Of a stretch of 64,000 bases of DNA, positions 52,201-62,396 are shown piece after piece; positions within the stretch are counted from its first letter, which is position 1, and every line of letters starts with the position of its first letter. The notes under the pieces were generated by a model. That model was not told the origin of the DNA and did no database searches. It worked only from the letters and a program-made list of their open reading frames with translations. This DNA is from Gammaproteobacteria bacterium (GTDB taxonomy: Bacteria > Pseudomonadota > Gammaproteobacteria > CAIRSR01). Location: assembly GCA_963575655.1 (NCBI GenBank), contig CAUYTY010000111.1:1-64000 (forward strand), written 5' to 3'. A program made the translations under genes and the position numbers.

Positions 52201-54597
52201 ATGTTGAACATCCAGATCAACGGTATTGATATCCAGGCAGCGCATGGAACCATGCTCATTGATGCTGCCCAGGATGCCGGGATTGTTATCCCGCGCTTCT
52301 GTTATCACAAGAAGCTGTCTACCGCCGCCAGTTGTCGGATGTGCCTGGTGGAAATAGAGAAGGTGGCCAAAGCGATGCCGGCTTGCGCCACCCCGGTGGC
52401 GGAGGGGATGAAGGTCTATACGAATTCTCCGAAGGCACTCAGCGCTCAGCGTGGGGTAATGGAATTCCTGCTGATCAATCATCCCTTGGACTGTCCGATC
52501 TGCGATCAGGGAGGAGAGTGCCCGTTGCAGGATGCTGCCGTGGGCTTTGGTGCTGGTATTTCCCGCTACAGCCTCGGCAAGCGTGTGTTGCCCGATTCGG
52601 ACCTTGGACCATTGGTCGCGACCGACATGACCCGCTGCATCCACTGTACCCGTTGCCTGCGTTTCAGCAGAGAGATCGCGGGGGTGATGGATCTGGGTGC
52701 GATCTGTCGTGGTGAGCACATGGCGATCTCCACCTACGTCGGGTACACCCTAACTTCGGAACTCGCCGGTAACCTCATCGACCTGTGCCCGGTGGGAGCA
52801 CTTACCTCTAAACCTGCCCGTTTTAGTGCACGCTCTTGGGAACTCCAGGCGCATCCTGCTATCGGTCCTCACGATTCCTTTGGCTCCCACCTGCGGGTGG
52901 ATGTGCGCGGGGGGCGGGTGATGCGTGTGGTCGCCCGGGAGTGCGAGGAGATCAACGAGACTTGGCTCTCCGACCGAGATCGTTTTAGCTATCAGGGCCT
53001 CTACAGTGTCGACCGTCTCAAGGCCCCTCGTATTCGTGAGGCTGGGGTCTGGCGCGAGGTTAGCTGGCCGGTTGCGTTGGAATTTGTTGCAAAGGGTCTG
53101 GATCGGGTGCGAACTGCCCACGGCCCTGCCGCCCTAGGTGCCCTGGTGGCCCCCGCAGCTACCTTGGAGGAAGGGTATCTAGTCCAAAAGTTGATGCGGA
53201 TTATGGGAAGTCCCAATGTGGACCAACGTCTGCGTCAGGTCGATTTCTCGGATCAGGATCGTGACCCGGCGTTCCCCTGGCTCGGCTGTTCCATCTCCGA
53301 CTTAGAAGCGAAAGACGCCCTCCTGGTGGTGGGCTCTCGTCTGCGTAAGGAACATCCCCTGGTCAATCATCGTCTGCGTAAGGCGGTGTATCAGGGGGCT
53401 CATGCGATGTTCTTGGACGCAGTGGCTCGTGATTATAACTATGCACCGAGTGCCGTTATGGTCGCCCCTCCCAGCATGTGGGAGCGTGAGTTGCTAGCGG
53501 TCGCTAAAGCCGCGCAGGCCATCACCGGGCGGAGTGTGTCCTCGGACCTGGTGGTCCTGTGGAAAGGCATCGAGCCGGGGGTGTCTCACCAGATTACCGC
53601 CGATTACCTGACCCAATCCTCGTCTGCCGTAGTATTACTCGGCAACTTGGCGCAGGCGCACCCGCGTTTTGCTGCCTTGCGGGCACTGGCTGGGGTAGTG
53701 GCGGAATTAACTGGAGCTACCGTGGGTTATCTGCCCGAAGGGGCGGGGACAGTGGGTACCTGGTTGGCTGGTTGCGTCCCACATCGTGGACCGGGCGGAA
53801 AGCCTGCGGCGTCTGTGGGGCAAGATTGGCGCACCATGGTAACGGGAGGGGTGAAGGGTCTCGTGGTTTTGGGGGCTGAACTCGACCGCGATTGTGCCGA
53901 CCCGGCTGCCGCCCTGAAGGGTCTGAAGAAGGCCGATTTTGTGGTGAGTCTCTCTCCGTGGACCAGCCCCGCCCAGGAAAGCTACGCCCATGCCATTCTG
54001 CCGGTGGCCCCCTACGCCGAGACTTCTGGTACCTACGTCAACCTCGAAGGGCGTTGGCAGAGTTTCCAGGGTGTCGTCCCTCCGCTGGGAGAGACTCGAC
54101 CGGCCTGGAAGGTCTTACGGGTGTTGGGTAATCTCCTCAACCTGAGTGGCTTCGATTATTTCTCGTCGGACCAGGTGCTAGCCGAGGCGCGTGAGGTCAT
54201 CGGTGTGGTTACCCCCGATAACGTTATACCTTGGCAACCACTTCAGGGGGGCAGTGTGGCCCAGAAAGGTCTGGAGCGAATTGGGGAGGTCCCCATCTAC
54301 TCGGGAGATGCCCTGGTGCGCCGTGCGACTGCTCTGCAAGCTACTGTGGACGGTTGTGTACCCGTTGCGATTCGTATTCATTCCGCCACCTTGGCACAAG
54401 CTGGATTCACCGGTGCTACGGTAATTACCGTGCGCCAAGGAGAAGGAGAAGTGGATCTGCCAGTGATGGTGGACGACCGAATTGCCGAAGGTTGTATTTC
54501 GATAGCTGCATCCGTGGCGGAAACCGCTGTTTTGGGACCGACCTTCGGGATAGTAGAGCTAATACCTGCAGCGATGGCCCAGCGGGTTGCCGTTTAG
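52201..54597 (+). CDS. nuoG: NADH-quinone oxidoreductase subunit G
   Basis: The 798-residue largest peripheral subunit carries the N-terminal 2Fe-2S domain (PRFCYHKKL, ASCRMCLVE, MPACATPV), the His-Cys3 4Fe-4S (HPLDCPICDQGGECPLQD), 4Fe-4S ligands in CIHCTRCLRFSREI, and a molybdopterin-oxidoreductase-like C-terminal body that has lost its cofactor. The start MLNIQINGIDIQ at 52201 matches the family; the frame extends nine codons further but lacks conservation. GGAG lies about nine bases before it, in probable mobile-element sequence. Confidence 0.95.
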   Translation: MLNIQINGIDIQAAHGTMLIDAAQDAGIVIPRFCYHKKLSTAASCRMCLVEIEKVAKAMPACATPVAEGMKVYTNSPKALSAQRGVMEFLLINHPLDCPICDQGGECPLQDAAVGFGAGISRYSLGKRVLPDSDLGPLVATDMTRCIHCTRCLRFSREIAGVMDLGAICRGEHMAISTYVGYTLTSELAGNLIDLCPVGALTSKPARFSARSWELQAHPAIGPHDSFGSHLRVDVRGGRVMRVVARECEEINETWLSDRDRFSYQGLYSVDRLKAPRIREAGVWREVSWPVALEFVAKGLDRVRTAHGPAALGALVAPAATLEEGYLVQKLMRIMGSPNVDQRLRQVDFSDQDRDPAFPWLGCSISDLEAKDALLVVGSRLRKEHPLVNHRLRKAVYQGAHAMFLDAVARDYNYAPSAVMVAPPSMWERELLAVAKAAQAITGRSVSSDLVVLWKGIEPGVSHQITADYLTQSSSAVVLLGNLAQAHPRFAALRALAGVVAELTGATVGYLPEGAGTVGTWLAGCVPHRGPGGKPAASVGQDWRTMVTGGVKGLVVLGAELDRDCADPAAALKGLKKADFVVSLSPWTSPAQESYAHAILPVAPYAETSGTYVNLEGRWQSFQGVVPPLGETRPAWKVLRVLGNLLNLSGFDYFSSDQVLAEAREVIGVVTPDNVIPWQPLQGGSVAQKGLERIGEVPIYSGDALVRRATALQATVDGCVPVAIRIHSATLAQAGFTGATVITVRQGEGEVDLPVMVDDRIAEGCISIAASVAETAVLGPTFGIVELIPAAMAQRVAV

Positions 54598-54691
54598 CCT
54601 CACGTCTTTTTCAGTGAGCCATAGAAAAAAGTGTGGGTAGTTGTCTTTGACTATGGTAAGAAACAAAAACTTTTAATGAGGGGCGTGCGGG

Positions 54692-55699
54692 ATGTCCGAA
54701 CTTGTCCTAGTGGTTTGGTCCATCATTAAGATATTGGCAGTGATGATGCCATTATTGGCTGCGGTGGCGTGGTTGCCCTATGCCGAGCGTAAGATCATCG
54801 GTTACATGCAGATCCGCATTGGACCCAACCGGGTCGGTCCGCGCGGGTGGTTGCAGCCGATTGCCGATGCGCTGAAATTGATGTTCAAGGAGATCATCAT
54901 CCCTACGGGGGCCAATAAGTTTCTGTTCGTGTTTGCGCCAATACTGGCAATTGCCCCGGCATTGGCGGCGTGGGCGGTGATTCCCTTCTCGGATGGCCTG
55001 GTAATTACCAACATCAATGCGGCTTTGCTCTACATCCTGGCCCTGAGCTCAACCGGTGTGTACGGCATCATCATTGCCGGTTGGGCCTCCAATTCGAAGT
55101 ACGCCTTTCTGGGGGCGATGCGTTCGGCAGCCCAGATGGTGTCTTATGAGATTGCGATGGGTTTTGCCCTGGTGGGAGTGGTCATGGGGGCGAATAGTCT
55201 GAACCTCGGGGATATCGTCAACGCTCAGAAAGGCGGGATCTTAAATTGGTTTTTTGTGCCGATGTTCCCGTTGTTTGTGATCTATTTCCTCGCGGCGGTT
55301 GCAGAGACCAATCGTGCCCCGTTCGACGTGGCAGAGGGAGAGTCAGAGATTGTCGCAGGATTCCATGTAGACTATTCGGGAATGGCCTTCGCGGTGTTTT
55401 TCTTGGCAGAATATGCCAATATGATCCTCGTCTCCGTCTTGGCGTCTTTGATGTTTCTGGGAGGGTGGTTGTCTCCCTTCGAAGGAGTGCCCGTCATCGG
55501 AGAACCAAGTTTCTTGTGGCTGTTGTTTAAGGTTTCATTCTTCCTATTGCTCTACCTGTGGCTGCGCGCTACCTTTCCCCGCTATCGTTACGATCAGGTG
55601 ATGCGTTTGGGATGGAAAGTGTTCATTCCGATCACCATCGTGTGGATTATGTTGATTGGGGTGATGGTAGTCGAGGGATGGGCGTGGTGGAATGTATAG
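54692..55699 (+). CDS. nuoH: NADH-quinone oxidoreductase subunit H
   Basis: This 335-residue, eight-helix subunit joins the peripheral arm to the membrane arm and forms the quinone entry. [39 protein letters not shown] and [28 protein letters not shown] are diagnostic. It follows nuoG by 94 bp. Confidence 0.97.
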   Translation: MSELVLVVWSIIKILAVMMPLLAAVAWLPYAERKIIGYMQIRIGPNRVGPRGWLQPIADALKLMFKEIIIPTGANKFLFVFAPILAIAPALAAWAVIPFSDGLVITNINAALLYILALSSTGVYGIIIAGWASNSKYAFLGAMRSAAQMVSYEIAMGFALVGVVMGANSLNLGDIVNAQKGGILNWFFVPMFPLFVIYFLAAVAETNRAPFDVAEGESEIVAGFHVDYSGMAFAVFFLAEYANMILVSVLASLMFLGGWLSPFEGVPVIGEPSFLWLLFKVSFFLLLYLWLRATFPRYRYDQVMRLGWKVFIPITIVWIMLIGVMVVEGWAWWNV

Positions 55700-55748
55700 T
55701 CAGATGGCAAGTTCGACATTTGTAAACCTACACTAGGTTGCTGCGCCC

Positions 55749-56240
55749 ATGCTCAATACGATTGCCCGCTACCTAAAGAGCCTGTTCCTGTTGGAACTGT
55801 TGGCCGGATTGGGTGTGACCGGAAAATATTTATTCGGCCGCAAGATTACGGTCCAATATCCAGAGTCTCGGACGCCGCTGTCACCGCGTTTTCGCGCATT
55901 ACATGCTCAGCGCCGTTACCCTAATGGGGAAGAGCGTTGTATCGCCTGTAAGCTGTGCGAGGCGGTGTGCCCGGCACTTGCGATTACGATTGAATCCGAG
56001 CAACGCGCGGATGGTAGTCGGCGGACCGCCCGTTATGAGATTGATCTGTTCAAGTGCATATATTGCGGCTTCTGCGAAGAATCCTGCCCAGTGGATGCCA
56101 TTGTGGAAACCGCAGAATTTGAATGTGCCCTCGAACACTTTAACGAGCGTATTTTGACCAAGCCCCAGTTGCTTGCCCGAGGGGACCGTCTCGAGGCTCA
56201 GATTGCGGCAGACCGGGCTGCGGATGCACGTTATCGTTGA
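55749..56240 (+). CDS. nuoI: NADH-quinone oxidoreductase subunit I
   Basis: The 163-residue ferredoxin-like subunit has two 4Fe-4S clusters (N6a, N6b): [16 protein letters not shown] and [16 protein letters not shown]. The N-terminal amphipathic helix contacts the membrane ([16 protein letters not shown]). A 173-bp gap without a gene follows before nuoJ. Confidence 0.97.
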   Translation: MLNTIARYLKSLFLLELLAGLGVTGKYLFGRKITVQYPESRTPLSPRFRALHAQRRYPNGEERCIACKLCEAVCPALAITIESEQRADGSRRTARYEIDLFKCIYCGFCEESCPVDAIVETAEFECALEHFNERILTKPQLLARGDRLEAQIAADRAADARYR

Positions 56241-56413
56241 GTGTAGTGGCATAGCGCGTGCTGCTGGTTGTATTCCTTAGATGCGCGCAAGCCTGCGACG
56301 AGTGCTTTTTTCGGGTGGAGCGGCGCGTGTAGTTTGAGGTTCGGATGATTATCCGTCTGGATTTCTCGCGGGTAATACCCAGGTCGTGTTCTCATTACTA
56401 CTGTAGATAACCA

Positions 56414-57022
56414 ATGGAATCATTCATCTTTTACCTGTTTTCGGCGATCCTACTGATGTCTGCTACTGCAGTCATCACGGTGCGCAATTCGGTGCGCTCG
56501 GCGTTGTTTCTGGTGCTGGCCTTTTTTACCAGCGCAGGGTTATGGATACTGTTAGAAGCTGAGTTTTTGGCCATCACCCTGGTCGTGGTGTACGTGGGCG
56601 CGGTAATGGTGCTGTTCCTCTTTGTAGTGATGATGATAGATGTAAATTTTGCACCGCTGCGCGAAGGCTTTGCCAAGTATCTTCCGTTCGGGATGCTGGT
56701 GGCGGGAATTATGGCAGTGGAGATGTTGGTGGTGCTGGGGTCAGGATACTTTGGCCTGGAGCATTTTTCTGCTCCGAACCCTCATCCTGCGGAGTACAGT
56801 AATACCGCCGAATTGGGTGCGTTGATCTATACCGATTACGTCTACCCCTTCGAGATCGCTGCAGTAATTTTGTTGGTAGCGATTATTGCGGCCATTGCAT
56901 TGACCCTGCGGCGGCGTCCAGGGACGAAGCACCAGGATCCTGCCCAACAGGTTTCGGTACGTCGTAGCGACCGGGTGCGTCTCGTGAAGATGTCTGCTGT
57001 GGAGCGTGCCCCTCTACCTTAA
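56414..57022 (+). CDS. nuoJ: NADH-quinone oxidoreductase subunit J
   Basis: This 202-residue subunit has five membrane helices. The third helix motif VVVYVGAVMVLFLFVVMM is the family signature with the pi-bulge that gates proton coupling. The C-terminal tail is basic and soluble. A 77-bp gap leads to nuoK. Confidence 0.95.
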   Translation: MESFIFYLFSAILLMSATAVITVRNSVRSALFLVLAFFTSAGLWILLEAEFLAITLVVVYVGAVMVLFLFVVMMIDVNFAPLREGFAKYLPFGMLVAGIMAVEMLVVLGSGYFGLEHFSAPNPHPAEYSNTAELGALIYTDYVYPFEIAAVILLVAIIAAIALTLRRRPGTKHQDPAQQVSVRRSDRVRLVKMSAVERAPLP

Positions 57023-57099
57023 CTCCTCCTCTAGGGGAGGGCGAGATATTGCAACCCACCTAACCTTCTGCGTAGAAGAGGGGGAGAAACGTAGCGGTC

Positions 57100-57405
57100 A
57101 TGATCTCACTGTCGCATTTCCTCATTTTGGGTGCCCTGTTGTTTTGTTTGAGTGTTGCAGGGATATTCCTGAATCGCAAGAACGTGATTATCTTGCTCAT
57201 GTCGATTGAGCTGATGTTGCTTGCAGTCAATATGAATTTCGTAGCGTTTTCGCATTATCTGGGGAATGCTGCGGGCCAGATATTCGTTTTCTTTATTCTT
57301 ACCGTTGCAGCCGCCGAGTCCGCAATCGGGCTGGCGATTCTGGTGGTGCTGTTCCGTAATCGGAACACCATCAATGTCGATGATCTGGACTCACTGAATG
57401 GATAA
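57100..57405 (+). CDS. nuoK: NADH-quinone oxidoreductase subunit K
   Basis: This 101-residue, three-helix subunit has the conserved Glu residues in [14 protein letters not shown] and [16 protein letters not shown] that form part of the proton path. Its 3' end overlaps the first ATG of nuoL by 8 bases. Confidence 0.96.
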   Translation: MISLSHFLILGALLFCLSVAGIFLNRKNVIILLMSIELMLLAVNMNFVAFSHYLGNAAGQIFVFFILTVAAAESAIGLAILVVLFRNRNTINVDDLDSLNG

Positions 57406-59378
57406 CCCGGTTAACATGCAGAGCGTCTATCTCACCATCGTCCTGGCTCCCCTGCTGGGCTCCCTCGCCGCTGGTCTATTCGGTTGGAAGATTGGCCGTG
57501 CCGGTTCCCATTGGGCCACTATCCTCGGGGTGGTCATCTCATTCCTGCTGTCGCTGGTCGTCTTTAAGCATCTGGTTATAGATGGTGCTGCTCCCTTTGA
57601 CGGTGCTATTTATACCTGGTTGGCGAGTGGTAGTGGTCTGCACCTGGAAGTAGGATTCCGGGTAGATGAATTGACCGCCGTGATGTTGGTGGTGGTAACT
57701 TTCGTCTCGCTGATGGTCCATGTCTATACCATTGGTTACATGCACGACGACCCGGGCTATACCCGCTTCTTCAGCTACATCGCGCTGTTCACCTTCGCGA
57801 TGCTGATGTTGGTGATGGCCAATAATTTCCTTCAACTCTTCTTTGGGTGGGAGGGCGTGGGTGTGGTTTCGTACCTCCTCATCGGTTTCTGGTTTAACCG
57901 TGAGAGTGCGATCTACGCCAGCCTTAAGGCATTTCTGGTCAACCGAGCTGGTGACTTTGGTTTTGCCCTGGGAATTGCCGCGATCTATCGATATTGCGGG
58001 TCAGTCGATTATGAGACGGTCTTTCGCAAGATTCCGGGTTTGGTGGGGCAAACGGTGTCACTGTGGCCGGGAAATGAATGGTCGGTTATCACCCTGATCT
58101 GTATCCTGCTGTTCATCGGGGCAATGAGTAAATCGGCGCAGGTGCCATTGCATGTGTGGTTGCCAGATTCCATGGAAGGTCCTACCCCGATCTCCGCCCT
58201 GATCCACGCAGCGACCATGGTTACCGCTGGTATATTCATGGTGGCGCGGATGTCGCCAATCTTTGAATACTCGGAGACGGCCCTTTCCGTAATCCTAGTC
58301 ATCGGGTCCATCACCGCCTTCTTTATGGGGCTGCTGGGTCTGGTCCAGAACGATATTAAGCGGGTGGTCGCTTATTCCACGCTGTCTCAACTGGGATACA
58401 TGACGGTCGCCCTCGGGGCCTCTGCCTATGCGGCGGGTATTTTCCACCTGATGACCCACGCCTTCTTTAAGGCGTTGTTGTTCCTTGGTGCGGGTTCAGT
58501 GATTATCGCCATGCATCACGACCAAGACATTCGTCATATGGGGGGGCTGCGTAAATACATGCCCATTACCTATTGGACCGGTTTGGTTGGGTCGCTGGCT
58601 TTGATTGGATTCCCAGGATTTGCTGGATTCTTCTCCAAAGACGCGATCATTTCCGCCGTAGAGGTATCCAAGCTTCCGGGCGCAAGTATCGCCTATGCCG
58701 CTGTCCTCTCGGGAGTATTTATCACGGCGTTGTATAGTTTCCGTATGTTCTTCCTGGTCTTCCACGGTCGGGAACGTATGGACCACCACACCCGTGAACA
58801 TCTCCACGAAACACCGGCGGTGGTCACTGCGCCGTTGGTTGCATTGGCGGTTCCCTCGGTAATTGCCGGAGCTATGTTTGTTGGTCCGATGCTCTTTGAA
58901 CATCCTGGTCTGTTCAAACATTCCATCTTCGTGCTTCCGCAACACGATGTATTGGGCGAAATGGCCCATCATTGGCACGGACCCGTTACCTTTGTGATTC
59001 ACAGCCTGACGAGTCCGGTGCTCTGGCTCGCCATTGCAGGTTTGGTACTGGCTTATGTGTTGTTCATCCTACGTCCCAACATTCCTGATTTGGTTGTGGC
59101 ACGGACTGGGATGATCTACCGCATTCTGCTGGAGAAATATGGCTTCGACCGCTTCTACGAGTTTTTCTTCGCAGGGGGGGGGGAGGTTGTTTGGCCGGTT
59201 CCTGTGGCAGACGGGCGATGTCGCGTTGATTGACGGAATAATGGTCAATGGTACGGCTCGCGCAGTAGGTTGGATTTCTTCCATCGTCCGTTATATCCAA
59301 TCAGGTTTCCTTTACCACTACGCCTTCGCCATGATTCTTGGCCTGCTCTTTTTGCTGGGCTGGTTTGTGGTCGCGTAA
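57398..59378 (+). CDS. nuoL: NADH-quinone oxidoreductase subunit L, split by a +1 shift at G10
   Basis: The antiporter-like subunit has the long lateral helix. Residues 1-595 are in one frame: [78 protein letters not shown] and [14 protein letters not shown] are all standard. At 59174-59183 there are ten Gs after GCA. With nine the frame reads [19 protein letters not shown] and goes on to GWFVVA at 59378, giving the expected ~660 residues. With ten it ends at 59233, losing the last transverse helix. A sequencing error, or slippage during expression, is more likely than a true knockout. MQSVYLTI at 57416 is an alternative start. Confidence 0.93.
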
Positions 59379-59393
59379 GCATAGGATTCAGGT

Positions 59394-60902
59394 ATGTCTC
59401 TGCCTTTGTTGAGTTTGATGATCTGGCTTCCGATTCTGGGAGCCGTTACCGTTCTCGCCCTCGGTGAGCACCGCCAAGGTCTGGTGCGTCAGGTGGCGTT
59501 CGGATTTGCGGCGTTGACCTTTATCCTGAGCTTGCAGCTATTCACGGGTTTTGACCCCTCCACTTATGCTATGCAATTCGTGGAGGATGCGCCCTGGATC
59601 CCGAACTTCGGTATTCGTTATTCGCTTGGGGTGGATGGTATCTCCGCACCACTGATCTTGCTCACCACTTTTTCGACAGTACTGGTGGTGCTTGCCGGTT
59701 GGGAGGTGATCCAGCATCGGGTCTCTCAGTACATGGCCGCCTTTTTGGTCATGGAAGGCGTGATGAATGGTGCCTTTGCGGCAATGGATGCCATTCTGTT
59801 TTACGTCTTCTGGGAAGGGATGCTTATCCCGATGTTTCTGATTATCGGGATTTGGGGAGGGGCGCGGCGTATCTACGCCACGATTAAGTTCTTCCTTTAC
59901 ACCTTTTTGGGATCGGTGTTCATGCTGATTGCTTTGATCTATCTGGGCCATAGCGCGGATAGTTTTAGTATTGCGAAGCTTCAGGAGTTGGGACATCTCG
60001 ATCTGACTACTCAAATTCTTATCTTTATTGCCTTTGCGCTTGCCTTTGCGGTAAAGGTGCCGATGTGGCCGGTGCATACCTGGTTGCCCGATGCACATGT
60101 GGAGGCGCCTACCGGAGGGTCGGTGATTCTGGCGGCTATTATGCTGAAGATGGGAGGATACGGCTTTCTGCGCCTCTCGCTACCCATTGTCCCCGATGGA
60201 AGCCAATACCTGAGTGGCGTAATGATTGCGTTGTCGCTTATTGCGGTCGTGTACATTGGTCTGGTTGCCTTGGTACAGCAGGATATGAAGAAATTGATTG
60301 CCTACTCTTCAATTTCTCATATGGGGTTTGTAACCCTGGGTACCTTTGCCGCATTTACCGCCCTCTCTGTGGAGAATCGTGCTGCAGCGGTGCTGGGAAT
60401 GGAAGGGGGTATGGTGCAGATGATCTCCCATGGCTTCATCTCGGGGGCATTGTTTCTCTGCGTGGGGGTGCTTTATGAGCGCGTCCATTCACGTCTCATC
60501 TCCGATTACGGTGGCGTCGCTAATACCATGCCGATCTTTGCCAGTCTGATGGTTTTTTTCGGTATGGCTAATTCTGGGTTGCCGGGTACGTCGGGTTTTG
60601 TTGGCGAATTCATGGTTATCCTCAGTACCTTCCAGGCCAATATTTGGTACGCCTTCTGGGCAGCAATGAGTCTGCTCTTGGGGGCCGCTTACACGCTATG
60701 GATGATCAAGCGGGTGGTGTTTGGACCGATTGGCAATGATCATATAGCCGCACTCACCGATATAAGTCGTCGGGAATTTGTCATCCTTGGGGTGCTGGCG
60801 CTGTTCGTGTTGCTGGTTGGTTTGTGGCCCGCCCCCCTGATAGACATGATGCGCGAGTCGATCGGTCATCTTGTAGACCAGATCGGCCGTTCGAAGATCT
60901 AA
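59394..60902 (+). CDS. nuoM: NADH-quinone oxidoreductase subunit M
   Basis: This 502-residue antiporter-like subunit has 14 helices. Conserved: SLGVDGISAPLILLTTF, FYVFWEGMLIPMFLIIGIWGG with the key Glu, VKVPMWPVHTWLPDAHVEAPTGGSVILAAIMLKMGGYG and SISHMGFVTLG. It starts 15 bp after the repaired nuoL stop. Confidence 0.97.
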   Translation: MSLPLLSLMIWLPILGAVTVLALGEHRQGLVRQVAFGFAALTFILSLQLFTGFDPSTYAMQFVEDAPWIPNFGIRYSLGVDGISAPLILLTTFSTVLVVLAGWEVIQHRVSQYMAAFLVMEGVMNGAFAAMDAILFYVFWEGMLIPMFLIIGIWGGARRIYATIKFFLYTFLGSVFMLIALIYLGHSADSFSIAKLQELGHLDLTTQILIFIAFALAFAVKVPMWPVHTWLPDAHVEAPTGGSVILAAIMLKMGGYGFLRLSLPIVPDGSQYLSGVMIALSLIAVVYIGLVALVQQDMKKLIAYSSISHMGFVTLGTFAAFTALSVENRAAAVLGMEGGMVQMISHGFISGALFLCVGVLYERVHSRLISDYGGVANTMPIFASLMVFFGMANSGLPGTSGFVGEFMVILSTFQANIWYAFWAAMSLLLGAAYTLWMIKRVVFGPIGNDHIAALTDISRREFVILGVLALFVLLVGLWPAPLIDMMRESIGHLVDQIGRSKI

Positions 60903-60929
60903 CCGTACTTGTACTCCCACGGAATTGCC

Positions 60930-62396
60930 ATGACCCTCGAGATGCTTAAACTCGCTGCCGCCTGCCCCGAGATCCTGGTGCTCGTAGGCGCCTGCGTCAT
61001 CCTCATGGTGGACGTTTTTCGATCCCAAGGTGAGGAGCGGTCGTTGACCTACGGACTTTCGCTGCTTCTCCTATTGCTGGGAGGAGGGGTGACCTTCTCC
61101 ACTTTCGGCGAGAATGTGGGACCCGCACTAAATGGTCACTTTATCAAAGACTCGCTAGGTGATTTAATCAAACTCTTCATCTACCTGACCGCCTTTGCCA
61201 CTTTTGTTTACTCTCGTGATTACCTGAGAGAGCGTCGGCGACTGAAAGGCGAGTTTCTGGTGTTGGGCCTGTTTGCAGTGCTGGGCATGTTGATGATGGT
61301 CTCGGCCGGAAGTTTCCTCACGCTTTTTTTAGGGTTAGAGCTGTTATCGCTGCCTCTGTACGCCATGATCGCCCTTGAGTCCGATTCGCCCATGGCCAGT
61401 GAAGCGGCCATAAAGTATTTTGTAATGGGTGCGATCGCCTCAGGTATGTTGCTGTACGGCATGTCTATGTTCTATGGCGCTACCGGGAGTTTAGACCTGA
61501 TCCGGGTTTCCGAGGCGGTGCATCGAATGGTGGCGGGTAATGTTGGACAGGAGCAATTGGTACTGATCTTTGGAACGGTATTTATCGTAGTAGGGGTAGC
61601 GTTTAAGCTCGGGGCAGTACCTTTCCATATGTGGGTTCCTGACGTTTACCAGGGCGCCTCCACCCCGATGACGCTGTTTTTGGGGACCGCGCCCAAGCTT
61701 GCCGGGTTTGCCATGTTGGTGCGTTTGTTGGTGGGCGCACTTGACCCTCTGGTGGGGCAGTGGCAACAAATGCTTGCGGTGCTGGCGGTATTGTCGATAG
61801 CGGTAGGTAACGTCGTAGCGATATCCCAAACCAATCTCAAACGGATGTTAGGCTACTCCACGATCGCACATGTCGGTTTTATGTTGCTGGGGATTATTGC
61901 TGGTAATCCGCAAGGCTACGGCGCAGCGTTGTTCTACGTCATTATCTATGCGCTGATGGCTGCGGGTAGTTTCGGTATGATCCTGTTGCTGTCCCGCGTT
62001 GGTTTTGAAGCGGATCTTATCGAAGACTTTAAAGGCCTGAGTGACCGGAGTCCATGGTTTGCGGCAATGATGGCGATCCTTATGTTTTCCATGGCTGGGG
62101 TACCACCCTTTGTAGGATTCTGGGCCAAGTGGGAGGTGTTGCGGGCGGTGGTTTACAGCGGTCAGATGTGGATTGCATTGGTGGCGGTGGCGTTCTCGGT
62201 CATTGGTGCCTGGTATTATCTGCGCGTGATTTGGTACATGTACTTTGAGAAGCCGCGTGACACCGTTCCAGCGCCTTTGGTACCGGCCGTGGAGATGGGC
62301 ATTATGATGAGCGCCAACGGTTTGGTATTGCTGTATTTGGGGGTGTTTCCCAGTAGCTTGATGGCGGTATGTTTGATGGTGTGGGGGGGGCGGTAA
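60930..62396 (+). CDS. nuoN: NADH-quinone oxidoreductase subunit N
   Basis: The 488-residue third antiporter-like subunit shows GLELLSLPLYAMIALES, AVPFHMWVPDVYQGASTPMTLFLGTAPKLAGFA with the channel Lys, and QTNLKRMLGYSTIAHVGFMLLG. The start MTLEMLKLAAACPEILVL is chosen; an in-frame TTG/ATG-like start 7 codons earlier has no support. It is the last nuo gene, and rmlB begins at the very next base after its stop. Confidence 0.96.
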   Translation: MTLEMLKLAAACPEILVLVGACVILMVDVFRSQGEERSLTYGLSLLLLLLGGGVTFSTFGENVGPALNGHFIKDSLGDLIKLFIYLTAFATFVYSRDYLRERRRLKGEFLVLGLFAVLGMLMMVSAGSFLTLFLGLELLSLPLYAMIALESDSPMASEAAIKYFVMGAIASGMLLYGMSMFYGATGSLDLIRVSEAVHRMVAGNVGQEQLVLIFGTVFIVVGVAFKLGAVPFHMWVPDVYQGASTPMTLFLGTAPKLAGFAMLVRLLVGALDPLVGQWQQMLAVLAVLSIAVGNVVAISQTNLKRMLGYSTIAHVGFMLLGIIAGNPQGYGAALFYVIIYALMAAGSFGMILLLSRVGFEADLIEDFKGLSDRSPWFAAMMAILMFSMAGVPPFVGFWAKWEVLRAVVYSGQMWIALVAVAFSVIGAWYYLRVIWYMYFEKPRDTVPAPLVPAVEMGIMMSANGLVLLYLGVFPSSLMAVCLMVWGGR

